Under the pieces are notes generated by a model. The model was not told where the DNA came from and did not search any database. It was given only the letters and a program-made list of their open reading frames with translations. The position numbers were made by a program, and so were the translations under genes. Below are positions 51,632 to 59,801 of a stretch of 64,000 nucleotides of DNA, one piece after another. The stretch covers positions 1,240,001 through 1,304,000 of the forward strand of contig NC_014830.1 in assembly GCF_000184685.1 (NCBI RefSeq), given 5' to 3'. Source of the stretch: Intrasporangium calvum DSM 43043 (GTDB lineage: Bacteria; Actinomycetota; Actinomycetes; Actinomycetales; Dermatophilaceae). Position 1 is the stretch's first letter, and each line of letters opens with the position of its first letter.

Positions 51632-51731
51632 GTTCTCTACGTGTGAGGACCGTCGTCGCTCAGCGCTCGTTTCTGAATGGCAGGTGCGGCCGCTCATGCG
51701 ACCGTGAGGGTTTGTCCTGCGTTTGATGCCG

Positions 51732-51962
51732 CTAAGGCGCCGTGTCTGACGTGGAGCCCGGAGCCACGTCGTGATGATCCGTAGGCTCGGTGCTCTGGAG
51801 GGGCCAAATGATGAGTGCGAGGCCGACCAAAGTCAATATATGGGTCCACCAGCCTCTGCCCCATAACGTGAACGCTACCAATAGCAGGACGAAACCTGGG
51901 ATGGCGTACCGCATATAGCGGACAGTGCGGATTGCGGCCCAATTTCGAGCGCGAAAAGTCAC
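51732..51962 (-). CDS. Small membrane protein, unknown
   Basis: 76 residues from ATG 51962 (MTFRARNWAAIRTVRYMRYA), with two hydrophobic segments (IPGFVLLLVAFTLWG and ILTLVGLALIIWPL) separated by a short turn, and a polar tail. No family recognised. It lies 43 nt from the preceding secreted-protein gene on the same strand and may be co-transcribed with it. Base composition is lower in GC than in the flanks. Confidence 0.65.
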   Translation of the reverse strand: MTFRARNWAAIRTVRYMRYAIPGFVLLLVAFTLWGRGWWTHILTLVGLALIIWPLQSTEPTDHHDVAPGSTSDTAP

Positions 51963-52005
51963 GAGGACTCCCGATCTGTGAATGGCGTCTGTAGTGAGTT
52001 CATCA

Positions 52006-52407
52006 CTAGATACCCCAACGGACGGCCCGGATGAGTTGCCAAGCAGGCTTCACCTTGGAAACGAGGAAAGCTTCCAAGGCAATGCTGCAGATGAAGTTGC
52101 GGAAACTGGGGTCCTTGAACCAGTCCGGGGCTGGCCCGCCAACAGAGATGTTTGGATCCGTGCCTTCGCCCTCGCCGTCCTGATCTGTTGGAATGGGCTG
52201 TTCAGGCCGGTAGGCCGAATCCTTGAACCAGTCCGGGGCGGGGCCGCCGACGGGCACATTCGGGTCCTCGGACCCTGGCCCGTTTACGGGGGTGCCCTTC
52301 GCGACCGTCTGGCCGCGACTGGGTGCTGGCTCGGCCGCGACTGCGGTGCCCATCGGTAGTACGAGGGCGGTGGCGATTAGAGCGACGAGGAACCTCGCTC
52401 TTCCCAT
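52006..52407 (-). CDS. Small secreted protein with a duplicated GGPAPDWFKD motif
   Basis: 133 residues: signal peptide MGRARFLVALIATALVLPMG with cleavage after AVAA, then two near-identical blocks, DPNVPVGGPAPDWFKD and DPNISVGGPAPDWFKD, separated by ~30 polar residues, and a hydrophobic C-terminal segment with one Cys. No family recognised. The repeated short block in an exported precursor-like protein is unusual. Confidence 0.7.
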   Translation of the reverse strand: MGRARFLVALIATALVLPMGTAVAAEPAPSRGQTVAKGTPVNGPGSEDPNVPVGGPAPDWFKDSAYRPEQPIPTDQDGEGEGTDPNISVGGPAPDWFKDPSFRNFICSIALEAFLVSKVKPAWQLIRAVRWGI

Positions 52408-52758
52408 ATCAAACTCCGTCCATCAGGGAGTCCCCTCTGAGACCCCGAGGCCTGTGATTCTGCTTGGGCGAAGGGGCCCGGGAACACCACTGAGAGAAAG
52501 AAATTACCTGAACCTGTGCAAACTTTACTAAACATACACTGAATGAGGCAACCGTCAGCAAGCTACGGGAACCACGGCAAGGCGCTCGAGCCAGTTGCTG
52601 GCCGCTCCAAAGCCGGGCCCAGAGAGGACACGATGCGGTGCCGGTGGGCGCCTGCCGCCTCCGCGTCCGTGAGGAGGATCTCCCACGAGCCGAGTGGGAA
52701 TCGCCCGGATCGTGGAACCAACCGACTCGGCATAATCGAGCGTTATACATTGCATTAC
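52408..52758. other. Intergenic region with cysD promoter
   Basis: 350 bp between divergent genes. An AT-richer part (about 52500-52545) may be the promoter of the minus-strand secreted-protein gene. TCCCAC/GTGGGA at 52681-52699 forms a small stem. A TATACAT box at 52744-52750 lies ~9 nt before the cysD ATG with no ribosome site visible, suggesting a leaderless transcript. Confidence 0.4.
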
Positions 52759-53748
52759 ATGACGGTCACCGAGGTCCCCAGCCCCGCGCGCGATCAAACG
52801 CTCCGCGCGGATGCGAGCCCAGCGGCATACAGCACTCCTGAGCGCGAGCCGGCCCGGCGCCTGACCCAGCTCGACGCGCTCGAGGCGGAGTCGATCCAGG
52901 TCATCCGCGAGATCGCCGCCGAGCTCGAGCGGCCGGCGCTGCTCTTCAGCGGTGGCAAGGACTCGGTCGTCATGCTCCACCTCGCGGTCAAGGCGTTCTG
53001 GCCGGCGCCGATCCCGTTCCCGGTCCTCCACGTCGACACGGGCCACAACTTCCCCGAGGTGCTCGCCTATCGCGACGAGACCGTCGAGCGGCTCGGGCTG
53101 CGGCTCGAGGTCGCGAGCGTGCAGGACTACATCGACGACGGGCGGCTGCGCGAGCGCGCCGACGGCACGCGCAACCCGCTCCAGACGATCCCACTGCTCG
53201 ACGCGATCAACGAGCACCGCTTCGGCGGCGTCTTCGGCGGCGGTCGGCGCGACGAGGAGAAGGCGCGCGCCAAGGAGCGCATCGTCAGCCTGCGCGACGA
53301 GTTCGGCCAGTGGGACCCGAAGAACCAGCGCCCCGAGCTGTGGAACCTCTACAACCCGCGGCACCGCCCCGGCGAGCACGTCCGCGTGTTCCCGATCAGC
53401 AACTGGACCGAGCTCGACATCTGGCGCTACATCGAGCGCGAGGACATGCCGCTCGCCCCGCTCTACTACGCCCACGAGCGCGACGTCTTCCAGCGCGACG
53501 GGATGTGGCTCGCCGTCGGGCCGGTGTCCCAGCCCCGCGAGGGCGAGACCGTCGAACGGCGCGTCGTGCGCTACCGCACCGTCGGCGACATGTCCTGCAC
53601 GGGAGCCGTGGACTCCCCGGCGGCGACGAACGCCGAGATCGTCGCCGAGGTCGCCGCGTCCACGCTGACCGAGCGCGGGGCCACCCGCGCCGACGACCGG
53701 ATCTCCGAGGCCGCCATGGAGGACCGCAAGAAAGAGGGGTACTTCTGA
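52759..53748 (+). CDS. cysD: Sulfate adenylyltransferase subunit 2
   Basis: ATG 52759; 329 residues. PAPS-reductase-type PP-loop ALLFSGGKDSVVMLHLAVKA at ~60, VLHVDTGHNFPEVLAYRDE and the family close EAAMEDRKKEGYF are all present. The first ~33 residues (VTEVPSPARDQ to PEREPARR) extend beyond E. coli CysD and contain a copy of the dispersed 15-mer, which encodes SPAAYS. ATG overlaps with cysN by one base, so the subunits are coupled. It makes adenosine phosphosulfate from sulfate and ATP. Confidence 0.95.
   Translation: MTVTEVPSPARDQTLRADASPAAYSTPEREPARRLTQLDALEAESIQVIREIAAELERPALLFSGGKDSVVMLHLAVKAFWPAPIPFPVLHVDTGHNFPEVLAYRDETVERLGLRLEVASVQDYIDDGRLRERADGTRNPLQTIPLLDAINEHRFGGVFGGGRRDEEKARAKERIVSLRDEFGQWDPKNQRPELWNLYNPRHRPGEHVRVFPISNWTELDIWRYIEREDMPLAPLYYAHERDVFQRDGMWLAVGPVSQPREGETVERRVVRYRTVGDMSCTGAVDSPAATNAEIVAEVAASTLTERGATRADDRISEAAMEDRKKEGYF
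52816..52830 (-). repeat. Dispersed 15-mer, exact copy
   Basis: AGCCCAGCGGCATAC in the N-terminal extension of cysD. Confidence 0.85.
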
Positions 53749-55103
53749 TGACCACCCACACCATTCCGTATGCCGCTGGGCTCGGTGAGCGCGGACTGTT
53801 GCGTCTCGCGACGGCTGGGTCAGTCGACGACGGCAAGTCGACGTTGGTCGGGCGGCTCCTCCATGACACCAAGTCGGTGCTGTCGGACCAGCTGGCTGCT
53901 GTCGAGCGCGTGTCCCGTGACCGTGGGCTGACTGCCGCTGACCTGGCCCTGTTGACCGACGGCCTGCGCGCGGAGCGCGAGCAGGGCATCACCATCGACG
54001 TCGCCTACCGGTACTTCGCGACCGCCACGCGCTCCTTCGTCCTCGCCGACTGCCCCGGCCACGTGCAGTACACCCGCAACACCGTGACCGGGTCCTCGAC
54101 CGCGGACGTGCTCGTCCTCCTCGTCGACGCGCGCAAGGGCGTCCTCGAGCAGACCCGCCGGCACCTCGCCGTGGCCGCACTGCTCCGCGTGCCGCACGTC
54201 GTCGTCGCGGTCAACAAGATCGACCTCGTCGGGTTCGCGCAGGACGTCTTCGAGCGCGTCGAGGCCGAGGTGCAGTCCGTGGCCCGCGACCTCGGCGTCG
54301 CTGAGGCGCAGGCGATCCCGGTGTCCGCTCTCGACGGTGACAACATCGTCGACCGGTCGACCCGGACACCCTGGTACACCGGTCCGGCGCTGCTCGAGCT
54401 GCTCGAGGCGCTGCCGCCGTCCGAGGACGTGCGGGCTGAGTCCTTCCGGCTGCCGGTGCAGCTCGTCATCCGGCCCCAAGGCGCGGCCGTCTCCGAGGAG
54501 CACCGCGAGTACCGCGGCTACGCCGGGGCGGTGGCGTCCGGAGTCATCCGCCTGGGGGACGAGGTCGTCGTCCTGCCCTCGGGCCAGCGCTCCCGCGTCG
54601 TCGGGATCGACCTCGGGTCCGAGTCGCTGTCGGAGGCCTTCGCCCCGCAGTCGGTGACGCTGCGTCTGGCGGACGAGATCGACATCTCACGGGGTGACAT
54701 CATCGCCGCGGCCGAGGGCGCGCCGGAGCCGACCCAGGACATCGAAGCCGTCGTCTGCTGGCTCGGTGACGCGGCGCTGCGTCCGGGCCAGCGGCTCCTG
54801 CTCAAGCACGGAGCCCGCACCGTGCAGGCCTTCGTGCGGTCGCTCGACGGGGTGCTCGACCTCGACGACCTGCACGCCGTGTCGGCAGAGTCCCTGTCCC
54901 TCAACGACATCGGCTGTGTCACGCTGCGGCTGGCGGCCCCCGTCCCCGTCGAGGACTATGCGGTGTCGCGGCGCGGGGGCTCGTTCCTGCTCATCGACAG
55001 CCACGACGGCCGGACGCTCGCGGCCGGCATGGTCGGGGCCACGCTGCCCTCCGCCCCGCCGGCCCCCGTGGCCCCGGAAGGCGACGAGGACTTCGACATC
55101 TGA
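53748..55103 (+). CDS. cysN: Sulfate adenylyltransferase subunit 1 (GTPase)
   Basis: ATG 53748 shares a base with the cysD stop; 451 residues. EF-Tu-like GTPase: P-loop TAGSVDDGKSTLVGRLLHD, G3 VLADCPGHVQYTRN, G4 VVAVNKIDL. Domain II/III follow, and there is no fused CysC kinase domain. GTP hydrolysis drives APS formation by CysD. Residues 5-11 (TIPYAAGL) are encoded by the dispersed 15-mer. The C-terminus is an acidic PEGDEDFDI tail. Confidence 0.95.
   Translation: MTTHTIPYAAGLGERGLLRLATAGSVDDGKSTLVGRLLHDTKSVLSDQLAAVERVSRDRGLTAADLALLTDGLRAEREQGITIDVAYRYFATATRSFVLADCPGHVQYTRNTVTGSSTADVLVLLVDARKGVLEQTRRHLAVAALLRVPHVVVAVNKIDLVGFAQDVFERVEAEVQSVARDLGVAEAQAIPVSALDGDNIVDRSTRTPWYTGPALLELLEALPPSEDVRAESFRLPVQLVIRPQGAAVSEEHREYRGYAGAVASGVIRLGDEVVVLPSGQRSRVVGIDLGSESLSEAFAPQSVTLRLADEIDISRGDIIAAAEGAPEPTQDIEAVVCWLGDAALRPGQRLLLKHGARTVQAFVRSLDGVLDLDDLHAVSAESLSLNDIGCVTLRLAAPVPVEDYAVSRRGGSFLLIDSHDGRTLAAGMVGATLPSAPPAPVAPEGDEDFDI
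53769..53783 (+). repeat. Dispersed 15-mer, exact copy
   Basis: GTATGCCGCTGGGCT in the first codons of cysN, encoding PYAAGL. Confidence 0.85.
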
Positions 55104-55307
55104 CGGCTCCTCCGCTAGAGCTCTACGGGGAGGCGGCCGGTGGGGCGACCACCCTCAACGAGGTGGCCTGGCGTGCCGCCAGCCTGGTCACCCACCTCTT
55201 CTCCCGCAGGATGGCCTGCTGAATAAATGTGTTGCGTCGGACCATTCTGTCTGGCCTACTCGAAGGTGAGAGTTTCCCACCCAACAACTCTCGAGGAGAA
55301 ATACACC
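55104..55307 (+). promoter_or_regulatory. Region after cysN with a 5'-leader hairpin before a tiny ORF
   Basis: GAGAGTT (55268-55274) pairs with AACTCTC (55286-55292), ending one base before a GAGGAG ribosome site (55293-55298) that serves the 23-codon ORF. The upstream 150 bp contain a coding-looking stretch without a start and nothing else clear. Confidence 0.45.
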
Positions 55308-55379
55308 ATGCAGATCGATTCGATGATCCCGACACCCGTCGGGTCGGACGCCCCGGGCGTCCTCGCTTCGATCGTCTGA
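55308..55379 (+). CDS. 23-residue small ORF
   Basis: ATG 55308 lies 9 nt after GAGGAG, a better ribosome site than most genes here. The peptide starts MQIDSMIPTPVGSDAPG and ends ASIV; no Cys, no hydrophobic helix. It could be a small protein, a leader peptide or the precursor of a modified peptide. I do not recognise it. The next 211 bp to the following small ORF hold nothing obvious. Confidence 0.4.
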   Translation: MQIDSMIPTPVGSDAPGVLASIV

Positions 55380-55590
55380 GCACGAATCGCCTTGACTCCC
55401 TGACGGTTTCGGGCCCGCGCAACGACGATCCGCAGCGTTGACGCTTCTGGGGCCACCTTCGTACTTCTCATCAAATCGGCACGACTGTCACACATTGGCG
55501 CATTACGCCGTCGACGTATCAGCCGGCCCCCGCCGCATTCCTAGTGAGCAGTACGTCAGCCAGAACCATTCTTGAAACAGGGAGATTCCG

Positions 55591-55791
55591 ATGTTTGAGC
55601 ACTTTGCAGAATTCGAGATAAATGAGCGCGTGCGTCAGGCGCACCGAGAGGCGGAGCAGTTCCGTCGCCAGTCGGCCCCTCGTGAGCCCCGGGTGCGTCG
55701 GTCCTGGTGGCCCCGCCGCGGCGGTTCCGCGGTCCAGGTCCCGTCGCTCCAGCTCCCGTCCGCGCCCCGGCGCATCGCCCCGGCCGAGTGA
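55591..55791 (+). CDS. 66-residue small basic protein, unknown
   Basis: ATG 55591 with AGGGAG ahead. The N-terminal half is an amphipathic helix (MFEHFAEFEINERVRQAHRE), then an Arg/Trp-rich middle (RVRRSWWPRRGG) and a Pro-rich end. Followed 23 nt later by a strong terminator, so it ends a short transcript. No family recognised. Confidence 0.6.
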   Translation: MFEHFAEFEINERVRQAHREAEQFRRQSAPREPRVRRSWWPRRGGSAVQVPSLQLPSAPRRIAPAE

Positions 55792-55814
55792 CACGCCCAC
55801 TCGCCACACCGCTC

Positions 55815-55851
55815 CTGCCGCACTGACCCGTCACACGGGTCAGTGCGGCAG
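55815..55851 (+). terminator. Perfect 16-bp hairpin
   Basis: CTGCCGCACTGACCCG (55815-55830) pairs perfectly with CGGGTCAGTGCGGCAG (55836-55851) around TCACA. It separates the small ORFs from the CHAT locus. The 180 bp that follow, up to the CHAT start, are a probable promoter region. Confidence 0.85.
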
Positions 55852-56030
55852 TCGTTCATCGGCTGCTCCCTCTCGACGGGTGGTCAGCGGAAGATTCGCG
55901 GATTCAGCCACCTGAGAGGACAGACGCGCCTATCGTCGAAAGATCCAGACGCGTGTCGCCGGGGAGGCCGCGATGAAGGAGCTCCAGCACCGCGGTCGCC
56001 GACCATCCCTCCAGCTGGTGAGGAGCCATC

Positions 56031-58109
56031 ATGTTCACCTCCGCCATCGTCCTGCCGGCCACCCTGACGCCGGAGCTCGCGCTGGAAAGGCTCGCGCCCC
56101 TCTCCGATGAGGCTCCGGTCGTGGTTCGTCGCGAGGAGGGTGGGGCGACGTACGTCTACGACTTCACCGTGGGCAGCCTCCGGGCGGCGTTGCGCGGCAA
56201 CCCTGCCCCGACGCTCACCTTGGCCCTCGGCCTCCACGAGTGGCAGGCCAGCCGTCAGGTCGACCTGCGCACCACCTCGGTCGCCGACGCGGATCGCGCC
56301 GCGGCGACCGGCCGCACCGTCGTGGTCCAGGGCGACGACATCCTCGGCATCCTCCTGCCGGGGCGGGGTACCCGCGGCGGCTCCGGTGGGACCCGCAGCG
56401 TCGACCTGCCCATGGCGCCCCCGCCGCCGGCAGCCCCGCCGCCCGCGGCTCCGCCGGCACCTGCACCACCCACTGAGCGGGCGGTGCCCCGGGAACCGAG
56501 CCCAGCGGCATACGACGCCTTCTTCCGGGCGTACCCCCGGGTGGCGGCACCCGACGCGGTGACGGCAGGACAGCAGTTCACCGTGGAGGTCGGCTTCAGC
56601 GAGACGGGCGCACCGGGCGCGGTGCCCTTCACCGTGGCGGCTCCGCGCGACCGGCAGGACCTGCCGTTCACCGTGTCGGTGATGGGGCACGGCCTCGCCT
56701 TCCCGGAGGGTGTCCGCCGCGAGATGACGGTGTCGAGATCGGCGCCGGAGGCGGCGACGGTCACCTTCGCGGTCGTCGCGCAGCCCGTCGAGACCGACGT
56801 CGTGCGGGTGATCGAGGTGTCGTACGAGTGCGACGGCAACGTCGTCGGGCGGGCCTGGCGCGAGATCCACGTCGGCGCGGTCGCCACCCCCGCGCCGACG
56901 ACCCCGCCGCTGGAGGGTGGGACGAGCCTCGCCCCGACCTCGGACGTGCCGGCGCCGCACATCACGGTCGAGGTCCGCAACCGGCAGGGGGACGCCCAGC
57001 TCGAATGGCTGCTGCACACGCGCTACACCGACATCGCGTTGCCCGCGGGGCGCATCACGACCGACCTCGGCAACGAGTCGGCCCGCGAGTTCGCCGTCCA
57101 GCTGATGAACCAGCTTCCCGCCCAAGCCGGCTCGGCCTTCCTCCGCAAGACCATCACGGGGATCGGGCGGGCGGTCACCGGGGCGGTGCCGGCGGAGTTC
57201 TGGGAGCTCTTCGCGCAGGTCTGGCAACGCGCGAAGGCCGAAGGGGAGGTGCCGAGCATCCTCATCGTCACCAACGAGCCGTACGTCCCGTGGGAGCTCG
57301 CGTGGGTGGGCGAGGACATCGTCGACCCTGCCGACCTCCCTCCCGAGGAGCCGGGAGAAAGCGTCGGTATGCCGCTGGGTTGCCTCTGTCGGGTAGGCCG
57401 CTGGGTGCCCCCCATCACCCGGACACCCCGCGGTGGCGACCGGCCCGCCACGCCGCCCCCGACCCGGGCCTCGGCGGCGTCGATGGCCGTCGTCATCGGC
57501 GACTACGCGTCCGACACCAACCTGCGCCCGCTGCCGGAGGCGATCGAGGAGGGCAAGGCCATCGCGCTCGCCTACGGTGCGTTGCCGCTCAAGGCGACCG
57601 AGGAGGACTTCGACCGGCTGCTGAGCAACGAGCTCGTGCGCAACGGCGCGCCCTTCGGACCGACCGCGGTGCACGTCGCGGCCCACGGCGAGGTGAGCCC
57701 CACCCTGCAGCAGTACACGGGGATCATCCTCAGCGCGTCCCAGCGCCGCCTCGACCCGTTCATCGTGCAGGGCTCCTCGTTGACCCGCGAGACGAAACCG
57801 TTCATCTTCCTCAACGCCTGCCAGGTGGGGACCGCCGGGTCGGTGCTCAGCGACTACGGCGGCATGGCGGGAGCGTTCGTCGCGGAGGGCTGCAGCGGCT
57901 ACGTCGCGCCCCTGTGGAACGTCAACGACCTCGTCGCGCGACAGTTCGCCGAGGAGTTCTACGCGGCGGCACTGAAGGACGGGACGTCCGTGGCGGAGTC
58001 GCTGCGACAGCTGCGCAGCCGGTACGCCACCGACTGGGACCAGCAGACCGCCACCCCGCTGGCCTACGTCTTCTACGGACACCCCGAGCTGACGTTCGAG
58101 ACGTCGTGA
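56031..58109 (+). CDS. CHAT domain caspase-like protease (second CHAT locus)
   Basis: 692 residues from ATG 56031. An N-terminal ~105-residue region, a Pro/Ala linker (~127-150), a beta-sandwich (~170-290, QQFTVEVGFSETGAPGAVPF) and the C-terminal CHAT domain (~340-690). The catalytic dyad is H552 in AVHVAAHGEVSP and C597 in FIFLNACQVGTAGS; the family end YVAPLWNVNDLVARQFAEEF is clear. No transmembrane segment. It is 34 nt upstream of an alpha/beta hydrolase gene, likely its partner or substrate. Two copies of the dispersed motif lie in the gene, both in linker-like stretches. Confidence 0.88.
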   Translation: MFTSAIVLPATLTPELALERLAPLSDEAPVVVRREEGGATYVYDFTVGSLRAALRGNPAPTLTLALGLHEWQASRQVDLRTTSVADADRAAATGRTVVVQGDDILGILLPGRGTRGGSGGTRSVDLPMAPPPPAAPPPAAPPAPAPPTERAVPREPSPAAYDAFFRAYPRVAAPDAVTAGQQFTVEVGFSETGAPGAVPFTVAAPRDRQDLPFTVSVMGHGLAFPEGVRREMTVSRSAPEAATVTFAVVAQPVETDVVRVIEVSYECDGNVVGRAWREIHVGAVATPAPTTPPLEGGTSLAPTSDVPAPHITVEVRNRQGDAQLEWLLHTRYTDIALPAGRITTDLGNESAREFAVQLMNQLPAQAGSAFLRKTITGIGRAVTGAVPAEFWELFAQVWQRAKAEGEVPSILIVTNEPYVPWELAWVGEDIVDPADLPPEEPGESVGMPLGCLCRVGRWVPPITRTPRGGDRPATPPPTRASAASMAVVIGDYASDTNLRPLPEAIEEGKAIALAYGALPLKATEEDFDRLLSNELVRNGAPFGPTAVHVAAHGEVSPTLQQYTGIILSASQRRLDPFIVQGSSLTRETKPFIFLNACQVGTAGSVLSDYGGMAGAFVAEGCSGYVAPLWNVNDLVARQFAEEFYAAALKDGTSVAESLRQLRSRYATDWDQQTATPLAYVFYGHPELTFETS
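56499..56513 (-). repeat. Dispersed 15-mer, exact copy
   Basis: AGCCCAGCGGCATAC in the linker of the CHAT gene, encoding SPAAYD. Confidence 0.85.
57367..57381 (+). repeat. Dispersed 15-mer, one mismatch
   Basis: GTATGCCGCTGGGTT in the CHAT gene, encoding GMPLGC in a segment that looks like an insertion relative to other CHAT proteins. Confidence 0.7.
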
Positions 58110-58143
58110 ACCTGACCTGGTAACCACTCGGATCGGAGGACGC

Positions 58144-59760
58144 ATGGCAGAGCTGGACGGAAGTGCGCGACGAGTCGACCTCGGACGAGGCGTCGTCATC
58201 ATGGCCCCCGGCCTGCGGGGGAGTGCCCAGGTGCAGGAGGGCACCCTCGGCGGACGGTCGGGGGAGCCGGAGCGGACCACGGGCGCCCTGCAGGAGGCCC
58301 TCGACCGGGCGGGCATGCGGCAGCTCGTGGCTGTGGAGGTGGAGGCCACGCCGGCACCCGGCCCTGGCGGGCCAGGGGGAGCCGCGGGAGGCGGTGGCGG
58401 GGCTGCCCCGGGGCGCGCCGGCGAGGTACGCACCGCGGCCGGCGAGCCCGGGATGGTGCTCGACGTGCCGGACCTCGGGCCGACGCGTGGGCAGGTGCTG
58501 CTCCTCGTCGACGAGGCCGGGGTGCCGAGCTGGCACTACCCGGAGCAGCCGCGGACCGACGCCTCGGGTGGGCCGGGCGGGCCGGGTGGACCGGGCGGGC
58601 CCTCGGGAGGTGCGTCCCGCGGCGGAGCGGCCACGGTGCGGTTCGTCGTGCCCAGCGCCGTTGCGACCCCGCAGGTCGCTGAGGGGCAGGACACCCCTGT
58701 CGGTGACCGGTCCCTCATCACGCTGATCGGCAAGAAGGTTCTCTCGGTTCTCGTCTACCCGATCCTCGACGAGCTGGTCGGCGCAGCCGCGCGGGTCATC
58801 GCCGGCAGATGGGAGGACGCCCGGCGCCCGACCCGGCTGCGGGACTTCGGGCCCGCGGTCCACAGCTCGGCTGTCTCCGGGTCGGCCGCGGGAGACGGGT
58901 TCGATGCGGCCGGGCTGACCTCCGGTCGGGCCCTGCTCTTCGTGCACGGCACGTTCAGCACCAGCCACGGCTCCTTCGCCGCCGTGCCCACGCCGACGAT
59001 GGAGGCGCTCGCCTCTCACTACCAGGGGCGCGTCTTCGCGCTCGACCACCCGACCCTGTCGGTCGACCCGACCCGGAACGCCCTGGAGCTGACCCGCCTG
59101 GTCCGCGCCATCGGGCCGGACGCGTCCCTCGACGTGGACCTCGTCTGCCACAGCAGGGGCGGTCTCGTCGCTCGGGCCCTGGCCGAGGTCGGCTCGCAGT
59201 CCGGTGGACGGGTCACGGTGGGGCGCACGGTCTTCGTCGCCTCGCCCAACGGCGGCACGCCGCTCGCCGACGGGGACCACATGGGGGCGTGGGTCGACCG
59301 CATGACGGCGCTGCTCAACCTCGCCCCGCCCGGGCCGTGGTCGGTGGTCACCGACGTGCTGGACGGGGTGCTCGAGGTCGTCAAGGTCATCGGTCAGGGT
59401 GCCCTCGGCGGTCTGCCGGGGCTCGCCTCGATGCGTCCCGGCGGCGAGTTCCTCGGGGGGATCGCGACCGCTGCCCCGGATCCGAGCCGGCTCTACGCGA
59501 TCGACGCCGACTTCGAGCCGACCGGCTCGCTGGCGGCGCTCTGGCGGCTGCCGGAGTCGTTGCTGGACAAGGTCTTCGATGACCAGGCCAACGACGGGGT
59601 GGTGCCCACCGCAGGGGTCGGGTTCGTCGACGGGCCGCTGGGGTTCCGGGTCAGCGACGGACAGGCGCTGCACCTCAGGTCGGACACCGGGACGTGGCAC
59701 TGCTCGTTCTTCACCGAGCCCCGGGTCTCCGAAGCGCTGACGAGCTGGCTCCCCGGCTGA
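58144..59760 (+). CDS. Alpha/beta hydrolase (lipase/PGAP1-like) partner of the CHAT protease
   Basis: 538 residues from ATG 58144 with a GGAGGA ribosome site. The first ~170 residues are Gly/Pro/Ala-rich and low in complexity. The hydrolase fold then shows the oxyanion motif ALLFVHGTFSTSHGS, nucleophile S337 in LVCHSRGGLVARALAE, VFVASPNGGTPLADGD, the acid in FDDQANDGVVPTAG and the His in TGTWHCSFFTEP. This matches lipase/esterase-like hydrolases that act on acyl lipids. Following the CHAT protease in the same transcript, it may be an effector released or activated by cleavage in its long flexible N-terminus (inference). Confidence 0.82.
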   Translation: MAELDGSARRVDLGRGVVIMAPGLRGSAQVQEGTLGGRSGEPERTTGALQEALDRAGMRQLVAVEVEATPAPGPGGPGGAAGGGGGAAPGRAGEVRTAAGEPGMVLDVPDLGPTRGQVLLLVDEAGVPSWHYPEQPRTDASGGPGGPGGPGGPSGGASRGGAATVRFVVPSAVATPQVAEGQDTPVGDRSLITLIGKKVLSVLVYPILDELVGAAARVIAGRWEDARRPTRLRDFGPAVHSSAVSGSAAGDGFDAAGLTSGRALLFVHGTFSTSHGSFAAVPTPTMEALASHYQGRVFALDHPTLSVDPTRNALELTRLVRAIGPDASLDVDLVCHSRGGLVARALAEVGSQSGGRVTVGRTVFVASPNGGTPLADGDHMGAWVDRMTALLNLAPPGPWSVVTDVLDGVLEVVKVIGQGALGGLPGLASMRPGGEFLGGIATAAPDPSRLYAIDADFEPTGSLAALWRLPESLLDKVFDDQANDGVVPTAGVGFVDGPLGFRVSDGQALHLRSDTGTWHCSFFTEPRVSEALTSWLPG

Positions 59761-59801
59761 CCGTGCGGGCTCACCTCGGACGGGGAGTTGGCCGGGAGTG
59801 G

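Noticed and set aside
55110-55222. Coding-looking stretch after cysN (GATTLNEVAWRAASLV and so on, ending at a stop)
   Set aside because: There is no start codon or ribosome site and no recognised family; it could be a decayed gene end, but support is too weak for a feature.
55884-58433. 849-codon open frame on the minus strand
   Set aside because: Antisense to the CHAT protease gene; composition typical of a shadow frame.
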